The translations under genes were made by a program, and so were the position numbers. From assembly GCF_014306105.1 (NCBI RefSeq), contig NZ_JACRVF010000001.1, positions 1,504,413 through 1,568,412 of the forward strand: 64,000 nt of DNA, written 5' to 3'. The DNA comes from Pontibacter cellulosilyticus (GTDB lineage Bacteria > Bacteroidota > Bacteroidia > Cytophagales > Hymenobacteraceae). Positions within the stretch are counted from its first letter, which is position 1. Every line of letters begins with the position of its first letter. A model generated the notes under the pieces. That model worked only from the letters and a program-made list of their open reading frames with translations. It was not told the DNA's origin and made no database searches. Of the stretch, positions 9,686 to 17,871 are shown piece by piece.

Positions 9686-10951
9686 ATGAACAGATACCTT
9701 TCTAATACCCCTGCCAGGCTGATTTTGTTGTTGGCGTTGGCATTAACTCAGGTTATAACCTCCTGTACTTCTTCCACATCCACGGATAATACGATCAAGC
9801 CCGGTCCATGGCGTGTAGTTTTGCAGGCCCAGGACCAGGAGATTCCCTTTATTATGGAAGCCGAAGCAAAAGGCGATAGTACCGTTCTATACCTGATCAA
9901 TGGGGAAGAACGTATTCTGGTGGATGACATAAAAACAGAAGGCGATTCGGTTAAGATCAGACTTCATATTTTTGATGCCGACCTGATAGCGAAAGTAGAC
10001 GGCGACAAAATGGCCGGCCGCTTTACCCGTAACGACCTGGCTAAGCGCTACTCTGTTCCTTTTACGGCTGATCATGGCAAAACCAATCGTTTTAAAGAAA
10101 ACCCTGCCCCAGCCACTTATGATTATAACGGTAAGTGGGAAGTGACCTTCACGAAAAAAGACGGCAAAACCTACCCTGCCATTGGCGTATTTGAGCAAAA
10201 GGACAATTACGTAATAGGCACTTTCCTGACCGAAACCGGCGATTACCGCTACCTGGAAGGACAAGTAGAAGGCGACCAGCTTAAACTTTCGACATTTGAC
10301 GGTAACCACGATTACCTGTTCACGGCTACACCGGATGCGGAGAACACACTGAAAGGCGAGTACTTTGCCGGCCTCTACGATTATGAAACCTGGACCGCCA
10401 AACGCAACGAAAATGCCGAACTGGCAAAGGCAGATAAACTGACTTACCTGAAGCCGGGATATGAATCGCTGGAATTCACGTTCCCGGATGTGAATGGCAA
10501 GCCTGTATCGCTTTCGGATGACAAGTATAAAGGCAAGGTAGTGCTGGTGCAATTGCTGGGCTCCTGGTGCCCGAACTGCATGGACGAGACCAAATTTCTG
10601 GCACCATACTATGCCAAGAACAAAGACCGCGGGCTGGAGATAATTGGCTTAGGCTTTGAAAGAACCCTAGGATACGAACAGGCCGTGCCAAGGCTGAAAC
10701 GCATGCAGGAACGTTTTGATATTGAGTATGACCTGCTTTATGGTGGCGTAGCGGATAAAGAAGTGGCCGCTAAAGCCCTGCCGGCCCTGAACCACGTACT
10801 CTCCTTCCCGACAACCATCTTCATCGGCCGCGATGGTAAAGTACGTAAGATACACACCGGCTTCTCCGGCCCCGGCACCGGCAAATACTACGAAGATTGG
10901 GTTGCTGATTTTAAGAAGACCATGGATCAACTGCTGGCGGAGAAGATTTAA
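9686..10951 (+). CDS. TlpA-like thioredoxin-fold lipoprotein
   Basis: A 421-residue periplasm-facing lipoprotein. The signal peptide ends in a lipobox VITSC near residue 27. Residues about 40-255 form a beta-rich domain with two similar halves (each with a W-V-F/V-T opening and repeated GDQLKL/GDSVKI-type strands), as in Bacteroidota TlpA-family proteins. Residues about 265-420 are a thioredoxin/AhpC-TSA domain with the redox motif WCPNC in LLGSWCPNCMDET and the cis-Pro region SFPTTIFIGRDGKV. The likely role is thiol-disulfide exchange in the cell envelope, for example cytochrome c maturation or redox defence; the substrate is unknown. It is a single-gene unit with its own promoter and terminator. 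Confidence 0.88.
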   Translation: MNRYLSNTPARLILLLALALTQVITSCTSSTSTDNTIKPGPWRVVLQAQDQEIPFIMEAEAKGDSTVLYLINGEERILVDDIKTEGDSVKIRLHIFDADLIAKVDGDKMAGRFTRNDLAKRYSVPFTADHGKTNRFKENPAPATYDYNGKWEVTFTKKDGKTYPAIGVFEQKDNYVIGTFLTETGDYRYLEGQVEGDQLKLSTFDGNHDYLFTATPDAENTLKGEYFAGLYDYETWTAKRNENAELAKADKLTYLKPGYESLEFTFPDVNGKPVSLSDDKYKGKVVLVQLLGSWCPNCMDETKFLAPYYAKNKDRGLEIIGLGFERTLGYEQAVPRLKRMQERFDIEYDLLYGGVADKEVAAKALPALNHVLSFPTTIFIGRDGKVRKIHTGFSGPGTGKYYEDWVADFKKTMDQLLAEKI

Positions 10952-10999
10952 TTATTGATTATTTGTTACTGATTGTTGATAGGCAGAAGTATAAAATAG

Positions 11000-11036
11000 A
11001 AGGCCGTTACTGTTAAAGTAGCGGCCTTTTTGCTTT
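11000..11036. terminator. Bidirectional terminator
   Basis: An 11-bp stem AAGGCCGTTAC / GTAGCGGCCTT with one G-U pair and a 7-nt loop, followed by a T run. It lies between convergent genes ending at 10951 and 11055. Confidence 0.8.
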
Positions 11037-11054
11037 TGCGAGTTCATTCTACTA

Positions 11055-11576
11055 TTAGTTATGTGCAGCTGTAATAAAAGCAGGCAGTAAAGTACATTTC
11101 ATCATCTGTAGCGTATTTCCATCATCAAACGTTAGCATGTTCTTCATCCCAACGTTAAACTTGTTCGATTGAATCACCTCCATATCACCGTTACAGCCTA
11201 GAGAATAATAGAATACCAGAGGCATTACAAAAGGGTCGCTCTCTACAGCCTTGCCATTTACATATTTGGGCTTCCAGTAGCTGTTCGTTGCTTTCACAGC
11301 TTCCTTCAGTGCATTAGCAATGGCAGGAGGTGTATCTGTTGTCACAGCGATATCTTTCACCAAGCCATCTTTACCTATGGAGAATTTAACAAATGCAACA
11401 GAATTCATACATAGCTTGTACAGTTCTTGCCTGTTGGGTTTATAGTTCCGCTGTATTATATCTGCCGGGTGGCTTAGTTTACCATCGTTAAATTCTGGCT
11501 CCAGTACAGGTGTTTGTGCCCAAAGCGGACTCACAGAATAAAGCATCAGCGTTAGAAGTAGTATCTTTTTTAGCAT
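11055..11576 (-). CDS. Periplasmic protein with a TonB C-terminal-like domain
   Basis: A 173-residue exported protein with a signal peptide ending at LWAQ (about residue 21). Residues about 50-130 resemble the TonB C-terminal fold common in Bacteroidota: an opening strand SVAFVKFSIGKDGLVKDIAV, a helix ANALKEAVKAT and the strand SYWKPKYVNGKAVESDPFVMPLVF. There is no N-terminal membrane anchor or proline-rich linker, so it is not a full TonB energy transducer. A conserved-looking Cys lies before the C-terminal segment. It has its own upstream gap and ends at the shared terminator. Function is unknown beyond a periplasmic binding domain. Confidence 0.7.
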   Translation of the reverse strand: MLKKILLLTLMLYSVSPLWAQTPVLEPEFNDGKLSHPADIIQRNYKPNRQELYKLCMNSVAFVKFSIGKDGLVKDIAVTTDTPPAIANALKEAVKATNSYWKPKYVNGKAVESDPFVMPLVFYYSLGCNGDMEVIQSNKFNVGMKNMLTFDDGNTLQMMKCTLLPAFITAAHN

Positions 11577-11663
11577 ATACCATCAAATTAGTTAATTGAG
11601 TCTCGAGTTTACAATATCCTAATATATAGTATTTCTCTCATCCAATCATTAAAGCAACTCTCA

Positions 11664-12287
11664 TTACTCCGGCTTCCTCAGCCTTACCAACCTAAATGTA
11701 CCACGCAAAGCAGCAGGCTCATTTAGTTCTATTTGCAGAGAAGTATGGCTTGTAATACCACCGATGCTGCGGTTTATATCGGAGAAAAGCGTGCTGGCTA
11801 TTTGGTTAAAGAAGCGGCGAAGTATAGATGGCCGCTGCCCATCAGGCAAAAACTTATCGAACACCATAACAGTGCCACCTAGCTTGAGCACTCGCTCCAC
11901 CTCTTTTATGCAGTCTACCGGATCCGGGATAACGGCAAGTATAAGGTGAAGTATAACTGCATCGAAACTATTGTCTGCGAATTCAAGTTGCTGTCCGTTC
12001 ATCACCTGCGCATTAACAGGTATTCGCAACTCCTCTGCCCGCTCTTGTAATTTAGCGATCATGCCCGGCGTGATGTCGATGGCAGTCAGGTTGGTGTAGC
12101 CTTGCAGGTAGGGCAGATCAAGGCCGGTGCCGGCACCAAGTATAAGTATGGCATCGGTGGGTTTGGCAGCCAGCAATTCTACTGAGCGTTTTCTATACTT
12201 TCGGAAAATGCGGTCGGCGATGAGGTCGTAGATGGGCAGGTATAAAGTATAACGCAATCGGTTCCAGGTGTTGGTGTTCAGGCTCAT
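11664..12287 (-). CDS. Class I SAM-dependent methyltransferase (UbiE-like)
   Basis: A 207-residue soluble methyltransferase. The SAM-binding motif I is ILILGAGTGLDLPYL (about 47-62), motif II is LTAIDITPGMIAKL, and the post-motif NGQQLEFADNSFDAVILHLIL is typical of Methyltransf_11/UbiE-type enzymes. The length fits the small UbiE/Coq5-like group acting on lipids or quinones. The polyprenyl synthase gene just upstream on the same strand (162 bp away) suggests a possible, unproven link to menaquinone or isoprenoid lipids. The protein stops without a clear extra domain. The substrate cannot be read from the sequence. Confidence 0.8.
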   Translation of the reverse strand: MSLNTNTWNRLRYTLYLPIYDLIADRIFRKYRKRSVELLAAKPTDAILILGAGTGLDLPYLQGYTNLTAIDITPGMIAKLQERAEELRIPVNAQVMNGQQLEFADNSFDAVILHLILAVIPDPVDCIKEVERVLKLGGTVMVFDKFLPDGQRPSILRRFFNQIASTLFSDINRSIGGITSHTSLQIELNEPAALRGTFRLVRLRKPE

Positions 12288-12448
12288 TTTTCATAGGATA
12301 TTTTGCAGGAGCAAAACTAGCTCTGTTATACTAAACTGCCGTTGCAAAATTTGGGTTAATAATTACAAAATACGAGACAGACGCTGCAATCCAGATGCAC
12401 AGGTATAGCCAGGCATTAGAAATAAATAGCTAAGAAATCAGCATTAGC

Positions 12449-13426
12449 TTATTTTTCGCGCTCAATTGTGTAGGCGATCAGGTACTCCAGGGAACGGCGC
12501 GACGGGGAATCCGGGAAAGTGTGAAGTATAGCCAGTGCCTCCGCATGGTACTGGTTCATTATCTGTATCGTATACTCGATGCCGCCGGTGCTCTTTACAA
12601 AGTCTATCACCTGCTGCACGCGCTTGCTGTCGCCGTTGTTGTTCTTTACGTTATAAATGACCTTACGCTTAGTTAGCCAGTCTGCCTCGCGTAAGGCATG
12701 GATCAGCGGCAAGGTCATTTTCTTCTCTTTGATATCGATGCCCACCGGCTTGCCTATTTCAGCAGTGCCGTAATCAAACAGATCGTCTTTTATCTGGAAG
12801 GCAATGCCAACTTTCTCACCAAACAAACGTGCCTTTTCTATGTCTTCTTTGCAGGCACCCGCCGAGGCTGCGCCTACAGCGCAACAGGATGCAATTAGCG
12901 AAGCCGTTTTCTGGCGGATGATATCAAAGTATACTTCTTCTGTAATGTCTAAGCGGCGGGCTTTTTCTATCTGCAGCAGTTCTCCCTCACTCATCTCCTT
13001 CACCGCGTTTGATACAAGCTTAAGCAGTTCGTAATCATCGTTCTGCAGCGACAGCAACAAACCTTTAGAGAGCAGGTAGTCTCCAACCAATACGGCGATC
13101 TTGTTTTTCCAGAGGGCGTTTACAGAGAAGAAACCACGGCGGTAATTCGCATCGTCCACCACGTCGTCGTGTACCAACGTTGCCGTGTGCAGCAGCTCTA
13201 TTAAAGCAGCGCCACGGTAGGTAGGTTCGCTTATGGTTTCATGGAACAGTTTGGCTGTAAAGAACACAAACATCGGACGCATTTGCTTGCCTTTGCGCTT
13301 TACTATGTAGCTCATTATCCGATCAAGAAGCAATACCCTCGTTTTCATAGAGGCTCTGAACTTCTTCTCGAACAGATCAATTTCAGGCGCGATGGGCGCT
13401 TGTATTTCCTTTAGGCCGATGCTCAT
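12449..13426 (-). CDS. Polyprenyl diphosphate synthase
   Basis: A 325-residue trans-isoprenyl diphosphate synthase. Both Asp-rich motifs are present: the first in LVHDDVVDDANYRRG (Asp87, Asp88, Asp91) and the second in FQIKDDLFDYG (Asp214, Asp215, Asp218). The KGKQMRP basic motif near residue 47 binds the isopentenyl substrate. The small residues before the first motif (ELLHTATL) and the length match long-chain (octaprenyl/heptaprenyl) synthases that make the menaquinone side chain, rather than short-chain FPP synthases with an inserted first motif. Chain length is inferred. It is transcribed towards the methyltransferase. Confidence 0.9.
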   Translation of the reverse strand: MSIGLKEIQAPIAPEIDLFEKKFRASMKTRVLLLDRIMSYIVKRKGKQMRPMFVFFTAKLFHETISEPTYRGAALIELLHTATLVHDDVVDDANYRRGFFSVNALWKNKIAVLVGDYLLSKGLLLSLQNDDYELLKLVSNAVKEMSEGELLQIEKARRLDITEEVYFDIIRQKTASLIASCCAVGAASAGACKEDIEKARLFGEKVGIAFQIKDDLFDYGTAEIGKPVGIDIKEKKMTLPLIHALREADWLTKRKVIYNVKNNNGDSKRVQQVIDFVKSTGGIEYTIQIMNQYHAEALAILHTFPDSPSRRSLEYLIAYTIEREK

Positions 13427-13631
13427 GTGTTAAGTCTGCAATATTACTTCCTCTGTGGGTGCTTTCCAAACGCGTGTTAGCAAAACAGTGATTAATTGTT
13501 AAATTGCTGACACACTAACTATTTAATTGCTGTATGGTTAATCTGTTCAAAAAAGCAATTGCTTTTCCTGCCTTATCTTCGTAAACAAGCAATCAACGAC
13601 TTAACCATTTAGCCACACAACCTTACAACAA

Positions 13632-14477
13632 ATGAAAGTTGATTTTGTAGTATACCCTGAGCACGGTCGCCCTTTTACTGCCGATGCTACCTTTAAAGAA
13701 GATGGAAAGCACAAACCTGTTGTCATTTTTACACACGGCTTTAAAGGATTTAAGGACTGGGGACACTTTAATGTTCTGGCGCGATATTTCGAAGACCAGG
13801 GCTATGTTTTCATTAAGTTTAATTTCTCCTATAACGGCACCTCTGTAGAAGACTACTCCGACCTGCACGACATGGAAGCCTTTGGGCAGAACAACTTTAG
13901 CTTGGAACTGGAGGATATGCAGGCACTAATAGATTTGCTGCACGACCCGCACGGACCTCTCAACCAAAGTGAGCTCGACTTAAACCGGATTTACCTCATG
14001 GGCCACAGCCGTGGAGGCGGTGCCGTTATACTAAAGGCTGCCGAAGAGCCACGTGTTAAAGCAGTAGCTACCTGGGCCGCCGTTAACCGTTACGATAACC
14101 GCTGGGAAGAACTGCATATGGAAAGCTGGAAACAGGAAGGTGTGCAGTGGGTTGAGAATTTTAGAACAGGTCAGAAGATGCCACTCTACTACCAGATTGT
14201 AGAAGACTTTCAAAAAAACCGTCATCGCCTCGACATCCCAAAAGTAATCCTGAACATGCACCAGCCACTTTTACTTATACACGGTGAGGAAGACGAGACA
14301 CTGCCAGTACAGATGGCTCAGGACCTCAAAAGCTGGAAACAGGATGCACACCTGGTACTTTTGCCACAGGCTGATCACTCGTTTGGCGGTGTACATCCTT
14401 ACGAGGACGAAGAATTACCTCCTGCCGCCAAAGCAGCCGCAGATATGTCAATAGAATTTTTCAGGACGCATGCCTAA
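13632..14477 (+). CDS. Alpha/beta hydrolase
   Basis: A 281-residue serine hydrolase. It opens with a beta-sheet edge and then the oxyanion-type FTHGFKGFKDWG segment (34-44). The nucleophile is Ser126 in GHSRGGG, with Asp221 (HGEEDETLP) and His249 (ADHSFGG) completing the triad. No signal peptide is seen, so it should be cytoplasmic. The layout resembles dienelactone-hydrolase/acyl-peptidase-like esterases. The last 8 bp overlap folK, so the two are probably co-transcribed and translationally coupled. The substrate is unknown; a link with folate synthesis is not implied. Confidence 0.88.
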   Translation: MKVDFVVYPEHGRPFTADATFKEDGKHKPVVIFTHGFKGFKDWGHFNVLARYFEDQGYVFIKFNFSYNGTSVEDYSDLHDMEAFGQNNFSLELEDMQALIDLLHDPHGPLNQSELDLNRIYLMGHSRGGGAVILKAAEEPRVKAVATWAAVNRYDNRWEELHMESWKQEGVQWVENFRTGQKMPLYYQIVEDFQKNRHRLDIPKVILNMHQPLLLIHGEEDETLPVQMAQDLKSWKQDAHLVLLPQADHSFGGVHPYEDEELPPAAKAAADMSIEFFRTHA

Positions 14478-14964
14478 AGTATACTTGCTACTAGGCGGTA
14501 ACCTAGGAGATCGACTTTCATACCTGAGGCAAGCAAGGGAAAGTATAACGCAGCGTGTCGGAAGTATAATGCACACTTCTAAAGTATACGAAACAGCCGC
14601 CTGGGGCAAAACAGATCAGCCAACTTTTCTGAATCAAGTATTGGAGGTAAATACCTTACTTTCTCCAGAGCAAGTACTGCAAAGTATAAATGCCATAGAA
14701 CACGAACTGGGGCGCATCCGGCAGGAACATTGGGGTGCACGCGTCATCGATATCGATATTCTTTTTTACGATAACCTTGTGCAGCAAACGCAGCGCCTGA
14801 CTATACCGCATCCGCAACTGCACCTTCGCCGTTTCACATTACTGCCTCTAGCTGAGATTGCTCCTGACTTGGCACATCCAGTTTTTGGCCAAAATATAAA
14901 ACAGCTGTTAGCACAGTGCCCTGATAAACTAGAAGTGAAGGAATACAAAGAAGCCACTCTTTAA
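14470..14964 (+). CDS. folK: 6-hydroxymethyl-7,8-dihydropterin pyrophosphokinase
   Basis: A 164-residue folate-synthesis enzyme that transfers pyrophosphate from ATP to 6-hydroxymethyl-7,8-dihydropterin. Family motifs are LLLGGNLGDR at the N-terminus, LGRIRQEHWGARVIDIDILFYDN (the GxRxIDIDIL signature) and IPHPQLHLRRFTLLPLAEIAP. Length is normal. It overlaps the hydrolase gene by 8 bp. The gene carries three or more AAGTATA words, including the palindrome AAGTATACTT just after its start. The stop codon lies inside the terminator stem. Confidence 0.97.
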   Translation: MPKVYLLLGGNLGDRLSYLRQARESITQRVGSIMHTSKVYETAAWGKTDQPTFLNQVLEVNTLLSPEQVLQSINAIEHELGRIRQEHWGARVIDIDILFYDNLVQQTQRLTIPHPQLHLRRFTLLPLAEIAPDLAHPVFGQNIKQLLAQCPDKLEVKEYKEATL

Positions 14965-14980
14965 AGAGTGGCTTTTTACT
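14951..14980 (+). terminator. Terminator overlapping the folK stop codon
   Basis: Palindrome AAGCCACTCTTTAAAGAGTGGCTT at 14951-14974 followed by T-rich sequence. The folK stop codon (14962-14964) sits at the hairpin apex, so the last codons of folK form the left arm. Confidence 0.85.
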
Positions 14981-15658
14981 TTATTATAAAATCACATTTA
15001 CAGAAACCTGCACGTCTTATTTTATAAAGCACTAAAAGTTATCTAGGTGCTTGCATGACCAATATAGGAAACTATAGTCTTATCTGAGGTGATAAGTTGC
15101 TTTGGTTTATCAGCTAAAGCGAACTCCCCTGTGCCTTTGGTACTTTACCTAATAGCTTTACCGGCCACTCAAACATTAGCATAAGGTACAGGTTGCTGTA
15201 TAAAAGCATATATCACTTTCCTTCTTCAATTGCCTGTGCAAAACCTGGAGAGGTAAATAAAACCCGCATGAGCAATAGTAGTCCTGAAGTGTTTCATTTC
15301 ATAGCTACGAGTAAATTAGGTGTCTACATAAATACAACAAGGCTTTGTTTTGCATTACTTAACCACTACACTCTTCACCCTCGTTAATGTGTACTTCACT
15401 CAGTTAGAAGGTACTCTACCAAACATTGCAAGTGTATATTAACCCAAGCTATTAATATTGAGTACAAGAATATAGGTTAGATAATTGAAATAGCCCACCT
15501 GAGCCTTATGGTGGGCTATTTCTATGTTACTAGATTATAGTTTCTTATCCTAAATTCCCTCTTTAAGTTCTCCTGCATGGCTAGCATCCTATATTTGAAA
15601 TGCAATGTTTTTTTCCTATATTAGGTTTATTAGTTTAGCATCCTATTAACAATATTTG
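14981..15658. other. AT-rich gap with no convincing gene
   Basis: Between the folK terminator and the 146-residue protein I find no coding sequence I would defend. The stretch is visibly more AT-rich than its surroundings. It holds a small hairpin (CTTATC-N6-GATAAG, 15079-15096), an isolated terminator at 15489-15520 and an 11-bp direct repeat TAGCATCCTAT at 15582 and 15636. The isolated terminator hints at a small transcript ending there. Confidence 0.6.
15489..15524. terminator. Orphan terminator
   Basis: Perfect 11-bp stem AATAGCCCACC / GGTGGGCTATT with a 10-nt loop and a short T-rich tail. No gene within 500 bp upstream on the plus strand ends here, and on the minus strand nothing obvious leads into it. 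Confidence 0.65.
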
Positions 15659-16096
15659 ATGAAAAACTTTGACAGCAAACTTATTGAAGAAGACAGTTAT
15701 TATCGTGTGGAATATGCTGAAAAGCAATCTTTGATTTATGTTCACTGGAAGGAGCACATACAAGGAGAAGTATTAAAAAACAAATACCTCTCTCTTTTAA
15801 ATGTAATAAGTGCCTTACAACCAAAAAAGTGGCTTAGTAATGCAAAGGTCTTTCACTATACTACACTCCAAGATGCTAGATGGGTATTTGACTATTTCAT
15901 ACCTAACGTCGTAAAATCTTCGCTTATAAAATATGCACGCATCGAGGCACCCCGCAGTTTACTACTTCTAGATTCTGAAAGCCTATTAGAGAAAATTACT
16001 CGAACAACTCGTGAACAAAATGAAGTGTTTGAGTTTAGGTTTTTTATAGACGAAGAATTCGCCTTGGATTGGCTACTGTATAAAAACGGAGAATGA
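15659..16096 (+). CDS. STAS/SEC14-like hypothetical protein
   Basis: A 145-residue soluble protein. The pattern of an opening EDSYYRVEYAEKQSLIYVHWKEHI strand pair, a central helix-rich region with W-L-S-N-A-K, and the closing EEFALDWLL motif resembles the STAS/SEC14-fold proteins that are common and uncharacterised in Bacteroidota. The ATG at 15659 is preferred to the TTG three bases earlier. Its codons are more AT-rich than most genes here and it sits in the AT-rich patch beside the tRNA cluster. It is closed by a strong terminator. Function is unknown. Confidence 0.7.
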   Translation: MKNFDSKLIEEDSYYRVEYAEKQSLIYVHWKEHIQGEVLKNKYLSLLNVISALQPKKWLSNAKVFHYTTLQDARWVFDYFIPNVVKSSLIKYARIEAPRSLLLLDSESLLEKITRTTREQNEVFEFRFFIDEEFALDWLLYKNGE

Positions 16097-16121
16097 TCAG
16101 TAGGCATTTGTGCAAAAACAA

Positions 16122-16154
16122 AAAAGCCCCTCTAGTAAACCTAGAGGGGCTTTT
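16122..16154. terminator. Bidirectional terminator
   Basis: Perfect 14-bp stem AAAAGCCCCTCTAG / CTAGAGGGGCTTTT with a 5-nt loop. It ends the plus-strand gene at 16096 and the minus-strand tRNA-Arg. Confidence 0.9.
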
Positions 16155-16157
16155 CAG

Positions 16158-16231
16158 TGATCCCGTTTGGATTCGAACCAAAGACCTACTGCTTAGAAGG
16201 CAGTTGCTCTATCCAGCTGAGCTACGAGACC
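16158..16231 (-). tRNA. tRNA-Arg (anticodon TCT)
   Basis: A 74-nt cloverleaf on the minus strand. It reads GGTCTCG at the 5' end with a matching CGGGATC (two G-U pairs) and discriminator A, a D-arm AGCTCAGCTGGATAGAGC, an anticodon stem CTGCC/GGCAG-type around TTCTAAG with anticodon TCT, and the T-loop GGTTCGAATCC. CCA is not encoded. It decodes AGA/AGG arginine codons. It is the last of three minus-strand tRNA genes and is followed by a strong terminator. Confidence 0.95.
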
Positions 16232-16267
16232 AGCGTTTTCAGGAGAGCGATGCTCTACCCTTAAACA

Positions 16268-16297
16268 AAAAATTTCGGAATTGCTTCCGAAATTTTT
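16268..16297. terminator. Hairpin between tRNA-Pro and tRNA-Arg
   Basis: Perfect 13-bp stem AAAAATTTCGGAA / TTCCGAAATTTTT with a TTGC loop. It ends the tRNA-Pro transcript on the minus strand, which suggests that tRNA-Arg has its own promoter or that readthrough is partial. Confidence 0.75.
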
Positions 16298-16300
16298 AAG

Positions 16301-16374
16301 TCGGGGTGGCAGGATTCGAACCTACGACCTCCACATCCCAAATGTGGCGCGATACCGGGCTACGCTACACCCCG
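16301..16374 (-). tRNA. tRNA-Pro (anticodon TGG)
   Basis: A 74-nt cloverleaf on the minus strand: acceptor CGGGGTG paired with CACCCCG plus discriminator A, anticodon stem CCACA/TGTGG around TTTGGGA with anticodon TGG, and T-arm GTAGGTTCGAATCCTGC. It decodes CCN proline codons. CCA is not encoded. Confidence 0.95.
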
Positions 16375-16484
16375 AACTATGCTTTCAACTCCGGAAGCGC
16401 TTGTGGCGCTGTTATTGTTGATTGCGGTGCAAAAGTAAGCGATTATTCTAAATAGTCAAAACATTTTTAAAATATTTTCGCTTG

Positions 16485-16571
16485 CGGAGGAGGGGGGATT
16501 CGAACCCCCGGTACCCTTACGAGTACGGCAGTTTAGCAAACTGCTGGTTTCAGCCACTCACCCACCCCTCC
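16485..16571 (-). tRNA. tRNA-Ser (anticodon GCT)
   Basis: An 87-nt class II tRNA on the minus strand with the long variable arm expected for serine (CCGTACTCGTAAGGGTACCGG region). The acceptor GGAGGGG pairs with CTCCTCC (one G-U) and the discriminator is G. The anticodon stem GCAGT/ACTGC encloses TTGCTAA with anticodon GCT, reading AGC/AGU codons. It is the first of the three tRNA genes in transcription order. Confidence 0.95.
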
Positions 16572-16899
16572 GGGACTCTTCCTGCTAAAGAGATTGCAAA
16601 CATACAACATTACCCTTAACAGTGCAATAGCATACCCTAAAAAATAAGCTTGAAACCAGTACATAAAATCGCTCTCCAAGTATAACTAATTGATAATATT
16701 CAGCTTGCCTAGGCTTCTTTTTGCAAAAAAAATTTTATCTTTTTTCAAACAGACTAATACTAAGGAGGAATTTTCAGGCAGCAATTGCCAAAACCTGTCC
16801 TCAAAGCTCCTGAATGCAGCATTTAATAGCCGTTCTTTTAGTATATTTGTGATTGGCAGCCATAGTAAATTATAGAGTTGCTGCTCATTTCTTTTTTAC
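16572..16899. other. Gap with a candidate batB promoter
   Basis: This 328-bp gap separates the divergent tRNA cluster and batB. It holds TATATTTG at 16842-16849, a TAnnTTTG -7 match 51 bp before batB, without a clear -33 element. One AAGTATA lies at 16678. Nothing else was recognised. Confidence 0.5.
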
Positions 16900-17871
16900 A
16901 TGACCTGGTACCAAACCATCACAATACTCGAGATTCTGTTCGGCTCACTGTTTTTTGTGCTGTACATCGGGTATCTATTGCGTGTCAGAAAAGTAGCTGC
17001 GTTTTTTAACCAGCGTCCGCACGTAGTGTGGTTTAAGTTCCTGCTAAGGCATGTGTATGTAGCCCTGATCATCATAGCCATACTTGGGCCTTCTTTTGGT
17101 GCCATGAAAAAAGAGATCAAAACAATCGGTAAAGATCTTTATATTGCCGTAGACCTGTCGCAGTCTATGAACGCCACGGATGTGCAGCCTTCGCGCCTTG
17201 ATAAAGCAAAGCACGAGATACAGCGGTTGATCAAACGTTTTAACTCCGACAAGATAGGTTTAATCGTGTTCTCTAACGAGGCATACCTGCACAGCCCACT
17301 CACTTACGACCAGAACGCACTGCAGCTTTACACACAAACGCTTCGCACCAGCCTACTCCCCTATTCCGGCACCGACTATGCGCCAGTACTGCAACTAACC
17401 TTAGATAAATTCACCTCTACAACCCCTGCTGAGGCCGAAGAACAAAAGGCAAAAGTACTGGTGCTGATCAGCGATGGAGAATCGTTTGGAGCAGACGTGG
17501 AGCAGCTTGCAGAACAGCTGCGCGAGCAAAATGTGCGTGTATATACCTTGGGCATTGGCACATTAGAGGGCAGCCGCATCCCAACTAGCCGTGGTTATAA
17601 GCGCGACAAAAAAGGTCGTATTGTAACATCTTCCTTAAATCCGGGACCACTAAACCAATTGGCAGAACTCACCGATGGGCAGTATTTTGAGGTGAACAAC
17701 AGGGTAAGTGAGGTAAGCAGGCTTATAAGTGCCATCAATAACATAGAAGGTGAACTGCGCGAGAGCAAAACAGTGGACGTTACGGCTAACAAGTATATTT
17801 ACCCGCTAGCTCTGGCACTTATCTTGATCTTGCTCGATGTTTTAATAGCTGTTAAAGTTGTTAGGATATGA
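16900..17871 (+). CDS. batB: BatB-like von Willebrand factor A membrane protein
   Basis: A 323-residue inner-membrane protein of the Bacteroidota Bat (aerotolerance) system. Two N-terminal helices (about 7-27 and 51-68) precede a VWA domain (about 80-290) with an intact metal-adhesion motif Asp85-Leu-Ser87-Gln-Ser89, Thr in GTDYAP and Asp in LISDGESFGAD. A last helix lies near 300-322. The four-base ATGA overlap with batC indicates translational coupling. Bat proteins are thought to form an envelope complex that helps with oxidative stress. The usual partners moxR, batA, batD and batE are not next to it here. Confidence 0.88.
   Translation: MTWYQTITILEILFGSLFFVLYIGYLLRVRKVAAFFNQRPHVVWFKFLLRHVYVALIIIAILGPSFGAMKKEIKTIGKDLYIAVDLSQSMNATDVQPSRLDKAKHEIQRLIKRFNSDKIGLIVFSNEAYLHSPLTYDQNALQLYTQTLRTSLLPYSGTDYAPVLQLTLDKFTSTTPAEAEEQKAKVLVLISDGESFGADVEQLAEQLREQNVRVYTLGIGTLEGSRIPTSRGYKRDKKGRIVTSSLNPGPLNQLAELTDGQYFEVNNRVSEVSRLISAINNIEGELRESKTVDVTANKYIYPLALALILILLDVLIAVKVVRI

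Noticed and set aside
15193..15387. 64-codon plus-strand open frame in the AT-rich gap
   Set aside because: No recognisable domain, no ribosome site, atypical composition and no strong start; likely chance.
14981..16158. Possible genomic island integrated at tRNA-Arg
   Set aside because: The stretch next to the tRNA 3' end is AT-rich, but I found no copy of the tRNA 3' end (GATCCCG...) further left and no integrase, so there is no evidence of an attachment site.
16690..16875. 61-codon plus-strand open frame before batB
   Set aside because: It lies in an AT-rich gap, covers the likely batB promoter and shows no family features.
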